Assembly: GCF_900111485.1 (NCBI RefSeq)
Contig: NZ_FOIC01000012.1
Coordinates: 33,364 to 97,363, forward strand
From: Natrinema hispanicum
GTDB lineage: Archaea > Halobacteriota > Halobacteria > Halobacteriales > Natrialbaceae
Reading direction: 5' to 3'
Length of the DNA: 64,000 nucleotides
A program made the translations under genes and the position numbers. Positions within the stretch are counted from its first letter, which is position 1. Each line of letters opens with the position of its first letter. Positions 27,183 through 35,390 of the stretch are shown piece after piece. The notes under the pieces were generated by a model, which made no database searches, had not been told where the DNA came from, and saw only the letters and a list, made by a program, of their open reading frames with translations.

Positions 27183-27581
27183 ATGGGTACCAAACAGGAG
27201 CCCATTCCACCCGAAGCGCTCCCGCCGGGATGGGGACTGGCGAAACTCGATGACGATCGGTTCGTCTACCGGCATGGCAACCCTGTGATCGAGCTGATCG
27301 CGGACAGTACCCATCCCGATCGCTCCCATCCAGCGCTCGGGCTCTGTCGGTGCTGGGAGCTTCGCTACCAGCTCTTCCTTACGGATTCGACGATCGCTCG
27401 ATCGATCGCTCACGTCTCGACGCGCCAAGCCGCCCTCGACGGCTTACTCGAGTGTATGCATAGCATCCACGAGGCCGCCGACACAGCCATCGATCCGGTC
27501 GCGGTCGAAGCGATACTCGACCGCGTCAGTTTCTCCGAACTCGTTCCAGACGAGGCGTCGTCGCCGGATCGCCGGCGGTAG
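27183..27581 (+). CDS. Haloarchaeal hypothetical protein
   Basis: 132 residues. It begins MGTKQEPIPPEALPPGWGLAKLDDDRFVYRHG, a proline-rich lead into a small beta-rich domain, with LGLCRCWELRYQLFL in the centre and a helical C-terminus. No motif of known function. Codon use is normal for this genome. Upstream 140 bases hold a possible promoter only. Confidence 0.6.
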   Translation: MGTKQEPIPPEALPPGWGLAKLDDDRFVYRHGNPVIELIADSTHPDRSHPALGLCRCWELRYQLFLTDSTIARSIAHVSTRQAALDGLLECMHSIHEAADTAIDPVAVEAILDRVSFSELVPDEASSPDRRR

Positions 27582-27632
27582 GTTCGTTTCGCTTGCCGAG
27601 CCGTTCGCTCCAGCTGTGTAGGATTGGTATTA

Positions 27633-28427
27633 CTAGACACGCCGCGTCAGGTGTGCTCGAACCGTCCGTTGACAGTCGCCACAGATGCCGTACAGCTGTG
27701 TCGCGGTCGACAGCAGCGGGTATCGAGCGGGACCGCTCGCGTAGATCGATTCGATGACTGATCGATACTGTGGTCCGCTCGGCTCGTCTCGAGGCGTCGA
27801 CCCGGTAAGCTGTGCTTGCCGCCGGCTGAGACACGTCTTGAGGCGATCCTGATACGTCTCGAGCCGCTCGTGTTTGGCTCGCAAGTCGTCGAAGCCACAC
27901 TGTAAGAACGACTCGTCAACCGTCATCTGTAGCCAGCCGACGATTTCGTCGATCTCCGCAATTGCCGTCTCGAGCGTCGACCGTTCTTCCCGTACGATCT
28001 CCCGTCGAGCCGCAAGCTCCCGGCGGCTGGTCGACACTGGCTCGAGCACCGCGGCTTTGAGTGGCGGCGTCCAGCCGGTGTCGGTCGCGAGTGCGCCGGC
28101 GACGTCTTCGGTCAGCGTGGTTGCCATCGCCTCGAACCGCGATTCGTCCTCGCAGCCGCTACTGTGTTGTCTGACGGTTTCGTCGAACGCCGTCCTGACA
28201 GAAGCACAGTGATCGTCCGATGCCGAGGGGGTCGCTCCACGTCCCTGAATCGCCTGCGTCGCCATCGGCGCTGCCGCCTGTTGGGCCTGCAACGCAGTCG
28301 GTTGTGCGGCTGGAACCGCCCGAACGCGGTCGGCGAACGCCTCGAGTGCCGCGTCGCGATCCGCGAGCGTCTCCCACTCCTCGGCGAGACACTCGAGCGC
28401 TCGGTGGGCCGTCGTCGCCCCCGTCAT
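27633..28427 (-). CDS. Haloarchaeal coiled-coil protein, second gene of a putative iron-regulated operon
   Basis: 264 residues. It opens with a helical domain (ALECLAEEWETLADRDAALEAFADRV). A central coiled-coil-like region follows (RRELAARREIVREERSTLETAIAEIDEIV), then DLRAKHERLETYQDRLKTCL and a C-terminal CGDCQRTVR cysteine pair. No enzymatic motif. The start codon overlaps the upstream stop by four bases, so it is translationally coupled to the 306-residue partner and shares its promoter. It may belong to the DUF7260 group, but I am not certain. Confidence 0.65.
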   Translation of the reverse strand: MTGATTAHRALECLAEEWETLADRDAALEAFADRVRAVPAAQPTALQAQQAAAPMATQAIQGRGATPSASDDHCASVRTAFDETVRQHSSGCEDESRFEAMATTLTEDVAGALATDTGWTPPLKAAVLEPVSTSRRELAARREIVREERSTLETAIAEIDEIVGWLQMTVDESFLQCGFDDLRAKHERLETYQDRLKTCLSRRQAQLTGSTPRDEPSGPQYRSVIESIYASGPARYPLLSTATQLYGICGDCQRTVRAHLTRRV

Positions 28428-29344
28428 CGATCCTCCGCGTGGGCGCGAGTGCAGACGAGGCCGCCACTCGTCCGCTCGTCGGTCGTGACCACGAACTGCC
28501 AGTCGCCGTCGCCGAGCGCGGTAACCTCGTGTACACCCAGCGATGCCGTCGATGGTGCCGTCCGACGCAGGATGTCGATCCCGATCGGTAGCGTCGGAAA
28601 CCGCCGCTCGCCGCTGTCGATCGCGTACTCCCGCAGGGTAACGGTCCAGACGCTCTCGCTGGTCCCAGCGGCTGACTCGCGTGTCACGCCGTACGCGCCG
28701 ATCAGCGACAGCGAATCCAGATATGCGAGGCTCGTCGCGACCGGATCGTCGGCTGGATCGACCGGTGAGAGGTTCGCTGCTGCCGCCCGCAGCAATCGGG
28801 TTCGCTCGGTCGCCGTGAGGTGTCGATCGAGTTCGGCTGCGATCGTCTCGAGCAACACCAGACAGAGCGCGTTTCGGTCGGTCGTCGCCTCGGCAGCGGC
28901 CAGATACGTGTCCATGATCGCCCGCTCGACGCGCTCGTGATCGCGACTCGAGAGCGCCTCGAAGACGGCACCGGAGACATCGTGGCAGAACCCGATCAGC
29001 GGGCCGTCAGTCGTCCCAGCGTGTGTTTGATCGGCCGACCGGCGTCGCTCCCGTGCTGTCGTTGCGTGCCCGGGCGTGTCACTGGTCTGTCCCTCGATAT
29101 CCGCTCGCGTCTGTTGGACGATTGGATCGTAAAACGGGAGTTGTGGATCGTATCGTCTGAGGGCGGCGCGGTACTGTTCGGTCGCGCGTGCGGCGTCCGC
29201 TGCGTCCGGACGGGTCGCGAACCGCCGCCCGGCGACCGGGACGGGCTGTTCGCCGGAGCGAGCACAGACGACGTTGTATTCCCCGTCGTCGCTGGCCAGC
29301 CGTTCGATGGAGCGGCGAATCTCTCTGAGCGTCGTTCCGACCAT
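28424..29344 (-). CDS. Haloarchaeal protein of unknown function behind DtxR-like operators
   Basis: 306 residues. An N-terminal helix (MVGTTLREIRRSIERLASDDGEY) leads to VVCARSGEQPVPVAGRRFATR, then a helical middle (LIGFCHDVSGAVFEAL) and a beta-rich end (EVTALGDGDWQFVVTT). No signal peptide or membrane helix. It is the first gene of a two-gene operon whose TATA element (CTTATAG, reverse strand near 29390) is bracketed by two TTAGG-N4-CCTAA palindromes. That placement implies control by an iron or manganese repressor of the DtxR family. Function not recognised. Confidence 0.65.
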   Translation of the reverse strand: MVGTTLREIRRSIERLASDDGEYNVVCARSGEQPVPVAGRRFATRPDAADAARATEQYRAALRRYDPQLPFYDPIVQQTRADIEGQTSDTPGHATTARERRRSADQTHAGTTDGPLIGFCHDVSGAVFEALSSRDHERVERAIMDTYLAAAEATTDRNALCLVLLETIAAELDRHLTATERTRLLRAAAANLSPVDPADDPVATSLAYLDSLSLIGAYGVTRESAAGTSESVWTVTLREYAIDSGERRFPTLPIGIDILRRTAPSTASLGVHEVTALGDGDWQFVVTTDERTSGGLVCTRAHAEDR

Positions 29345-29370
29345 GATTGTCTCCAGTAGGTTCGTATGCT

Positions 29371-29420
29371 TTAGGCCAACCTAAACCACTATAAGTTCTC
29401 CGGATTTTAGGCAGACCTAA
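29371..29420 (-). promoter_or_regulatory. Two DtxR/Idr-like operators bracketing the TATA element
   Basis: TTAGGCCAACCTAA (29371-29384) and TTAGGCAGACCTAA (29407-29420) are both TTAGG-N4-CCTAA, centre to centre 36 bases. On the reverse strand the TATA-like CTTATAGTGG (about 29387-29396) lies between them, so one site covers the transcript start and the other the BRE side. The rest of the 319-base gap to the PHP gene is AT-richer DNA with that gene's own promoter (GTTTATACC near 29600). Confidence 0.65.
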
Positions 29421-29663
29421 TAGTGGCTAGGCTCCACGGTGGTAGCCAAAAGCGATTGTCGGATCGGCACGTAGCTACTCATTCACGGCTATTGTGGCCG
29501 GTTTCAGCCGCCTCGAGCCACGCTCGCTGTCGGCAGACGTAAACTGGATAATGATATATTGAATACGCCTGCAGACCGGCTGTCGGTGGCAGCACAGTGT
29601 TTATACCGGATAACAAGTTATTGGCAGTAGCGACGTCTGTCGTTCACTGACAGTTGGCTCCCC

Positions 29664-30413
29664 ATGACTACGCAGATCCCGTTCGCGATCGACTTTCACG
29701 TCCATTCCGAGGACTCCTACGACGGCCACGAGCCGGTCGAACTCATCCTCGAGCACGCCGCTGACATCGGTCTCGACGGGGTGGTCATCACTGACCACGA
29801 CGAGATCGACGAGTCGCTGCGTGCTGCTGCTCTCGCACCCGAGTACGATCTGATCGGGATTCCCGGCGTCGAAGTCTCGACCAAACACGGCCACCTGCTG
29901 GCGATCGGCGTCGAGAACCGACCGGAGCCCGGCCAGGCGTTCATGGACACTGTCCAGACCGTCCGCGAACTGGGCGGCGTCGCGATCGTCCCTCATCCAT
30001 TCCAGCGTAGCCGCCACGGCGTTCGGAAACGCCATATTGCTGATGCCGACGCGATCGAGACCTACAACTCGATGGTCTTTACGGGATACCGAAATCGGCG
30101 CGCGCGCCTCTTTGCGAATCGACGGGACTATCCCCAGATCGGAGCCAGCGACGCCCACTACCTCCCCAACGTGGGCAAATCCTACACCGAAGTCCTCGTC
30201 ACGCCCGACACGGCGTCCCCGACGAAAACCGACATCGACGGCGACGATCTCATCGCGGCGATTCTCGAGGGCCGAACGCAAATCTACGGCAAGCGGACGC
30301 CGATTCGCAAAAGTGCCGTCCAGTACGGAAAGGGCGCGGTGCGCAAGTCGGCGTACGTGTTTACTTCGCGCGCCCCGTTACTGCCGACCGTACCGGCGTC
30401 GATGGACCGATAG
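29664..30413 (+). CDS. PHP-domain metal-dependent phosphoesterase
   Basis: 249 residues. The four PHP motifs are visible: DFHVHSEDSYDG, VVITDHDEIDES, VPHPFQRSRHG and GASDAHYLPNVGKSYTEV. These histidines and aspartates bind a metal cluster that hydrolyses phosphoesters; related proteins act on nucleotides or small phosphates. The C-terminal part (TPIRKSAVQYGKGAVRKS) is basic and unlike the classical trpH proteins. A TATA-like GTTTATACC lies about 60 bases upstream, giving a leader of about 30 bases. Substrate unknown. Confidence 0.85.
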   Translation: MTTQIPFAIDFHVHSEDSYDGHEPVELILEHAADIGLDGVVITDHDEIDESLRAAALAPEYDLIGIPGVEVSTKHGHLLAIGVENRPEPGQAFMDTVQTVRELGGVAIVPHPFQRSRHGVRKRHIADADAIETYNSMVFTGYRNRRARLFANRRDYPQIGASDAHYLPNVGKSYTEVLVTPDTASPTKTDIDGDDLIAAILEGRTQIYGKRTPIRKSAVQYGKGAVRKSAYVFTSRAPLLPTVPASMDR

Positions 30414-30428
30414 CCTGGGTCGCCCGGA

Positions 30429-31907
30429 TCAGGACAGTTGCTCGCCGACGAGTTCGTCAGCGTGTTTGATGAATGCTCCTTTGTGCTCACTGGGAATCGT
30501 CGCCCCTGCTGCGACGTCGTGGCCGCCGCCGTCGCCGCCGACTGCTCTCGAGGCCTCGCCCATCACAACCGAGAGATCGAGTCCCTGCCGGACGAGCGAG
30601 TGGGTGCCGCGTGCGGAGACTTTCAGCTCGTCGTCGTTTTTCGCTGCGAAGGCGATGATCGGCTTCGAGCGGCTGATTCCCTCGTTGCCCATCGCCATCC
30701 CCGCGACGATCCCGACGATCGTTTCGCGGATCTCCTCGCCCGCGTCGAACCACTGGATGTGGGCTTCTTCGGTCGTCCCCTCGCGGGTGACGAGATCGAT
30801 CCCGTTCGAAAGGTTTCGTCGGTGCTCGGCCAGGAGTTGCCGGGCACGCTCGAGTGCGCCGTCACGGTTCCCCAGACAGACTCCAAGCCCCACGTCAGCG
30901 CGCTCATAGCGGGCGGTCGCATTGAGCAGCGTCGAGAACTCGCTTGCATCCCGGAGTTCGGTGCCGACCGGTTCCTCACTCAAGACGTAGGCCGTGCCGA
31001 CGAGTTCGTCGATCTTCGCTGCGGGGACGCCGCTCGAGACGGCTTTCCGGACCAGTGCGCTGGCGACGGTCTGTTTCTCTTCCCCTGAGAGGTCAGCCCA
31101 TCGTCGCCACTCGCCGTCGCGTTTCAACTCGAGATCGAGCCCGTCGAGAAAGCGCAACGCACCGTTTGCGTCGTTCGAGACGCCCGGAATGTGGACGTCG
31201 GTGGCGTACTCGAGGAGTTTGGGGAGCGGGCGGGTCTGTTTGCCATAGAGGGCGAGGTCTTTGCCCGTCTCGAGGACGCCGGCGTCGACGCCCTCCGCAA
31301 CGATCGCCTCGTTCGCCCCGTGGAGTTCGCCGCCGGCGGCCTGCATGTCGCCAACGGCACCGACGACGGCGAGCGCGGCGAGGTCGCGGTTGTCGGCGCG
31401 GGCCGTCGTTCCTGCTGGGCCGGCAACAGTTCCGCCATCAGTTGCGGTGGCTGGTGAACTGTCAGATACGTTCGCGAGCGCCCGCGCGAGGACGTAACTC
31501 GCGCCGGCTCCCGACAGCTCCGAGGCCCCGTTGATGCCGACCAGCAGCGGGTTGAGGTGGTACTCGGTGTCCCGGTCGGCGGGTTGGTGGTGGTCTGCGA
31601 TGATCGGCGTGAAATCGCCGGCGTCCTCGTACTCGCCGATCACGTCGAGCTGGCCGCTCCCGAAGTCGGTAAACAGGACGGTGCCGTAGTCGGTCGCCGC
31701 GATGGCGGCGATCGCGTCCTCGTCGAGTTGCTTCTCGAAGACCGTCTCGAAGGGGATCGCCGCCCGCTCGAGCGCTTGGGCAGCGATCGCGGCGCTCGTG
31801 AGTCCGTCGGCGTCGATATGCGAGGCGAGCAACACGCGATCGGCCGCACACAGCCGTTCGGCACAAGCGTGTGCACGATCCTCGAGTTCGGGAACCGGCC
31901 CTGCCAT
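30429..31907 (-). CDS. RecJ-like DHH-family exonuclease/phosphoesterase
   Basis: 492 residues. DHH motifs: LLASHIDADGLTSAAI (I), VLFTDFGSGQ (II), PIIADHHQP (III), LAVVGAVGDMQ (IV). The C-terminal DHHA1 domain carries GGDGGGHDVAAGAT. Archaeal RecJ homologues degrade single-stranded DNA or RNA from the 5' or 3' end and one type (GAN) joins the replisome. Which subgroup this belongs to cannot be fixed. An Ala/Thr-rich insert (about residues 150-170) is haloarchaeal. Convergent with the PHP gene, 15 bases apart. Confidence 0.88.
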   Translation of the reverse strand: MAGPVPELEDRAHACAERLCAADRVLLASHIDADGLTSAAIAAQALERAAIPFETVFEKQLDEDAIAAIAATDYGTVLFTDFGSGQLDVIGEYEDAGDFTPIIADHHQPADRDTEYHLNPLLVGINGASELSGAGASYVLARALANVSDSSPATATDGGTVAGPAGTTARADNRDLAALAVVGAVGDMQAAGGELHGANEAIVAEGVDAGVLETGKDLALYGKQTRPLPKLLEYATDVHIPGVSNDANGALRFLDGLDLELKRDGEWRRWADLSGEEKQTVASALVRKAVSSGVPAAKIDELVGTAYVLSEEPVGTELRDASEFSTLLNATARYERADVGLGVCLGNRDGALERARQLLAEHRRNLSNGIDLVTREGTTEEAHIQWFDAGEEIRETIVGIVAGMAMGNEGISRSKPIIAFAAKNDDELKVSARGTHSLVRQGLDLSVVMGEASRAVGGDGGGHDVAAGATIPSEHKGAFIKHADELVGEQLS

Positions 31908-31999
31908 CGGGGAAACGTGAGTCGGCTTCGCTCATAAACCCGCGGATCACTGGCTCACCGCGTCCCGTTCGCGGAGTCGCCTCACAGCGGTGGGTTCGA

Positions 32000-32740
32000 T
32001 CAGTCGTTGTCGGTCGCTGCGTCGACGGTTTCCGTGGCCAACCGTTCGAACGTGGCCTCGCTTGCGACGAGATCGACGTCGATGCCGTGATCCGCAGCCG
32101 TCTCGCGGGTCGGCTCACCGATGACGCCGACGACAGCGTCCTCGAGGCCTGCAATCGCGTCCCCGCGGAGTCCCCGCTTGGCGGCGGCCTCGAGGAAGTG
32201 CTCGACGGTCAGCGACGAGGTAAAGCAGGCAGCGTCGAGCCCGCTGTCGGCAGCCAGCGCGGCTGATTCGCCGCTATCAGTGGGGCGAACCAGCCGGTAG
32301 AGGATCGTCTCATGGACGTACGCGCCCGCGTCCGCGAGTCCCTCGAGCAACACCGGACTGCCGTGGTCGCTGCGGGCAACCTCGACACATGCGCCGTCGA
32401 CCTCGTCACCGAGCGATTCGACGAGGCCACTCGAGGTGTATTCCTCGGGAACGACGTCGACCGCATAGCCCTCCGCACGGAGGGCGTCGGCCGTCGCGGG
32501 ACCGATCGCACACACGATTTCATCGCTCTGTTCCCAGCCCGCCTCTGAGATGAGCTCCGCGCCGGTCTTGCTCGTAAAGACGATGTAGTCAGCGTCCGTT
32601 CGCGGGACGGCGTCGGTCGCCTCGACGGCTAGCATCGGATCGGGGATCGGCTCGACGCCGCGATCCTCGAGGAACGCGATGGCCTGCTCGAGCCGGTCGT
32701 CGTCGGGCCGGAAGACGGCCACGGTGGGTGTCTCGCCCAT
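32000..32740 (-). CDS. hemD: Uroporphyrinogen-III synthase
   Basis: 246 residues, two-lobed HemD fold. It closes and rearranges the linear tetrapyrrole made by HemC. Recognisable segments are VAVFRPDDDRLEQAIAFLEDRGV, DYIVFTSKTGAELI, VCAIGPATADALRAEGY, CFTSSLTVEHFLEAA and VVGVIGEPTRETA. The low conservation typical of HemD makes context important: it is three bases downstream of cobA and in one operon with hemC. Confidence 0.92.
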   Translation of the reverse strand: MGETPTVAVFRPDDDRLEQAIAFLEDRGVEPIPDPMLAVEATDAVPRTDADYIVFTSKTGAELISEAGWEQSDEIVCAIGPATADALRAEGYAVDVVPEEYTSSGLVESLGDEVDGACVEVARSDHGSPVLLEGLADAGAYVHETILYRLVRPTDSGESAALAADSGLDAACFTSSLTVEHFLEAAAKRGLRGDAIAGLEDAVVGVIGEPTRETAADHGIDVDLVASEATFERLATETVDAATDND

Positions 32741-32743
32741 TGG

Positions 32744-33553
32744 TTACGCCTCCCGGCCGCCGTTTTCGGCGGCCGACCCGTATTCGGTTTGCAGGAAGTC
32801 GACGATCGACTCGCGCGTGCCCGCGACGTCGCCGATCACCGTCACTGCGGGCGGCGAGATTCCTTCCTCATCGCGCACGTCGACGATGGTCTCGAGTGTG
32901 CCAGTGGCGACCTGCTGGCCGGGCCAGGTCCCCCGTTCGATGAGCGCGACCGGCGTTTCGGGAGCCATGCCGGCCTCGCACAGCGCGTTCGTGTAGTCGG
33001 GAAGACGACCGACGCCCATCAGGACGACGATGGTGCCGCCGGTAGCGGCTAAGGCGTCCCAGTCGACAGCGGATTCTTCCTTGGTCGGGTCCTCGTGGCC
33101 CGTGACGAACGACACCGACGAGGCGTGATCCCGATGGGTGACCGGGATACCGGCGACGGCGGGTGCGGCGATCGCCGAGGTGACTGCAGGGACGACCTCG
33201 AAGGGGATTTCGTGGGCCGCGAGATACTCCGCTTCCTCGCCGCCGCGGCCGAAGACGAACGAGTCGCCGCCCTTGAGCCGGACGACGGACTTCCCCTCGC
33301 TGGCGAGTTCGACCAGCCGTTCGTTGATCTCCGACTGGGGCGTGCGCTCGCCGCCGGCGCGCTTGCCGACGTCCTCACGGCGCGCTTCGGGGAGCTGATC
33401 GATGATCTCCGGGCCGGGAAGCTTGTCGTGGAGGACCACGTCGGCGGTCTCGAGCAGCCGTTTCGCCTTGACGGTCAACAACTCGGGGTCGCCGGGGCCG
33501 CTGCCGACGAGGTAGACGGTACCGGGTTCCGCGTCGATGTCGGAGTCTGCCAT
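32744..33553 (-). CDS. cobA: Uroporphyrinogen-III C-methyltransferase
   Basis: 269 residues. It uses two SAM to convert uroporphyrinogen III to precorrin-2, the branch to sirohaem, cobalamin and the archaeal alternative haem route. The SAM-binding opening is TVYLVGSGPGDPELLTVKAKRLL; VRLKGGDSFVFGRGGEEAEYL and GIPVTHRDHASSVSFVTGHE follow, and MGVGRLPDYTNAL ends the signature set. Start at 33553 (MADSDIDAEPG); the ORF is open further upstream inside hemC antiparallel reading. 14 bases after hemC. Confidence 0.95.
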   Translation of the reverse strand: MADSDIDAEPGTVYLVGSGPGDPELLTVKAKRLLETADVVLHDKLPGPEIIDQLPEARREDVGKRAGGERTPQSEINERLVELASEGKSVVRLKGGDSFVFGRGGEEAEYLAAHEIPFEVVPAVTSAIAAPAVAGIPVTHRDHASSVSFVTGHEDPTKEESAVDWDALAATGGTIVVLMGVGRLPDYTNALCEAGMAPETPVALIERGTWPGQQVATGTLETIVDVRDEEGISPPAVTVIGDVAGTRESIVDFLQTEYGSAAENGGREA

Positions 33554-33567
33554 TCGATATGTCCTCG

Positions 33568-34689
33568 CTATTTCCCCGCGGGTGTATCTTCTTCGGAGAC
33601 GTCGTCCTCGCCAGCTGCATCGATCAGCTCGGCGGCACCGCGATCCGCCAGGTCTTGTGCGAACTCGCGAGCGGCCTCGGCGTGGCTCTCGATCGGCAGA
33701 TCTCGGCTCCCGGTCACCGACTCCTCGCCGTCGCCGTCGAAGACGCTGACGGTCGTGTGGACGTACTCGCCCTGAACGACCGCGTAGATGCCGACCGGCG
33801 CGATACAGCCGCCGCCGAGTTCGGCCAGGATCGTCCGCTCGACGGTCGTCTCGACGCGGCTCCGCGGATGGTCGATAAGCTGTTGCAATTCGCGGGCGGT
33901 CTCGCCGTCCCGGGCGGTCACCGCGAGCGCGCCCTGTCCCGGCGCGGGAACGAAGGTCGACCGCGGCAGCTCCTGATAGTCGACGTAGTGATCGAGTCGG
34001 CTCCGCTCGAGGCCGGCGTGTGCGAGAACGATCGCGTCGTACTCGGTCTCGACCTCGCGGCCAAGCGCCTGGCGCTCGAGTTCCGAGAGCTCGTCGAACC
34101 ACTCGTCGACGGTGCGGTCGTACTCGGCCTCGAAGTCCTCGTTGCCGGTATTCCCTTTGCGTTCTTTGTCCGCCTCCGAGCGCTGCTGGTGTTCTTCCTG
34201 TAGCGCTGGCGCGAGCAACTTTTCGAGGCGCGTATCGATGTTCCCCCGCAGCGGCTCGACGTTGAGATCCGGCCGCTCGGATAGCAACTCGGCGCGCCGG
34301 CGGAGACTCGAGGTGCCGATAGTCGCGCCGTCGGGCAACTCCTCGAGCGTCGATCCATCGGGCGTCACGAGGATGTCCCCCGGTCGTCCGCGCTCGGGTA
34401 CCGCGGCGGTCACGAGCTCTTCGGGCTGTTCGGTTGGCATGTCCTTCATCGAGTGGATCGCCCCGTCGAGGTCGCCCTCGAGGACGCGCTCGTCCAGTTC
34501 GCGGACGAACGCACCCGTCTTCCCGAGGCGGTGGATCAACTCGTCTGTGATCTGGTCTCCCGTCGTCTCGACGGTGACGAGTTCCACCTCGTACCGGCGG
34601 TCCTCCAGTGCCTCTTTTACCAGCGAGGCCTGTCGCCGGGCGAGCGTGGATCCCCGCGTCGCCAGTCGTAGCGTCCCGCGCGTTCTCAT
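33568..34689 (-). CDS. hemC: Hydroxymethylbilane synthase (porphobilinogen deaminase)
   Basis: 373 residues. It polymerises four porphobilinogens on a dipyrromethane cofactor. LRLATRGSTLARRQASLV opens the protein, HSMKDMPTEQPEEL and IGTSSLRRRAELL are substrate-binding segments, and the cofactor cysteine is in ILAELGGGCIAPVG. A charged insert between about residues 170 and 215 (EEHQQRSEADKERKG..., EYDRTVDEWFDEL) makes it longer than bacterial enzymes. Start at 34689 (MRTRGTLRL). First gene of the hemC-cobA-hemD operon. Confidence 0.95.
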   Translation of the reverse strand: MRTRGTLRLATRGSTLARRQASLVKEALEDRRYEVELVTVETTGDQITDELIHRLGKTGAFVRELDERVLEGDLDGAIHSMKDMPTEQPEELVTAAVPERGRPGDILVTPDGSTLEELPDGATIGTSSLRRRAELLSERPDLNVEPLRGNIDTRLEKLLAPALQEEHQQRSEADKERKGNTGNEDFEAEYDRTVDEWFDELSELERQALGREVETEYDAIVLAHAGLERSRLDHYVDYQELPRSTFVPAPGQGALAVTARDGETARELQQLIDHPRSRVETTVERTILAELGGGCIAPVGIYAVVQGEYVHTTVSVFDGDGEESVTGSRDLPIESHAEAAREFAQDLADRGAAELIDAAGEDDVSEEDTPAGK

Positions 34690-34961
34690 AGGCGTCAGTG
34701 GGTGCCTCGGGTATGAAAAGCGCACGCTTGTCCGACGAGGGGCGTTCCCCGTCTGGATTCTCATGCAGTTGAGCAATGGTCAGTGATGCTCGCCCCGCGA
34801 TGCTCTGCTACGGGCTGCTGTCCCGCTTTCCCGGCCCGGCCGCAGTGCGGGTCGCGGTCCCACCGGAACTGACGTACAGTAGTTCGTATGAGTCCAGCAC
34901 TGATTGTAGGCGAGATGCGATCACGGGCAGACGGACTAGTACTTCCGTGTCACGGGTTTTG

Positions 34962-34973
34962 CGAATATATTCG
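34962..34973. promoter_or_regulatory. NarO-type palindrome CGAATATATTCG upstream of the truncated haemoglobin gene
   Basis: A perfect 12-base palindrome of the form CGAA-N4-TTCG, centred 45 bases before the globin ATG and directly upstream of its TATA-like TTTTATC (about 34981). This form and position match the element reported for NarO, the anaerobic/denitrification regulator of Haloferax volcanii. The remaining sequence of the 323-base hemC-globin gap shows no gene. Confidence 0.6.
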
Positions 34974-35012
34974 TCCATTCTTTTATCATGGTCTGGTGAT
35001 TGGATACGTCCG

Positions 35013-35378
35013 ATGAGCGATACGCTCTACGAACGACTCGGTGGCGAAGACGCGATTGCAGCCGTCGTCGACGAATTCTACGACCGCGTCGTTGCGGACG
35101 AACAGGTTGCGTACCACTTCGAGGACGTCGATATGCAGAAACAGCGCGCCCATCAGACCCAATTCATCAGTTCGGTCGCGGGCGGACCGGTCGAGTACAC
35201 CGGCGATGATATGAAAGCCGCCCACGACCATCTCGGTATCACTCCCTCGGAGTTCGAGGCGATCGCGACCCATCTTGGGGATGCACTCGCCGTGTTCGAT
35301 GTCGACGAGGCCGACCGGCAGGCGGTCCTCGAGGCAGTTGCAGACTACCAGGACGATATCGTGACTGCGGCTGACTAA
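35013..35378 (+). CDS. Group I truncated haemoglobin
   Basis: 121 residues with the 2-on-2 globin fold: YERLGGEDAIAAVVDEFYDRVV at the N-terminus with B10 tyrosine (Tyr23), a Gly-Gly hinge (AGGPVEYTG), and the proximal histidine in MKAAHDHLGIT (His71). B10 Tyr with polar E7/E11 (HQTQF) is usual for NO-detoxifying or O2-binding HbN. The ATG at 35013 is about 30 bases after a TATA-like element; the longer ORF upstream has no globin similarity. The NarO-type site suggests expression under low oxygen or nitrate. It is flanked by hemC and hemL. Confidence 0.9.
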   Translation: MSDTLYERLGGEDAIAAVVDEFYDRVVADEQVAYHFEDVDMQKQRAHQTQFISSVAGGPVEYTGDDMKAAHDHLGITPSEFEAIATHLGDALAVFDVDEADRQAVLEAVADYQDDIVTAAD

Positions 35379-35390
35379 TCGCTCGGCTGA

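Noticed and set aside
34776..35012. In-frame extension upstream of the globin
   Set aside because: No globin similarity, and promoter elements lie inside it.
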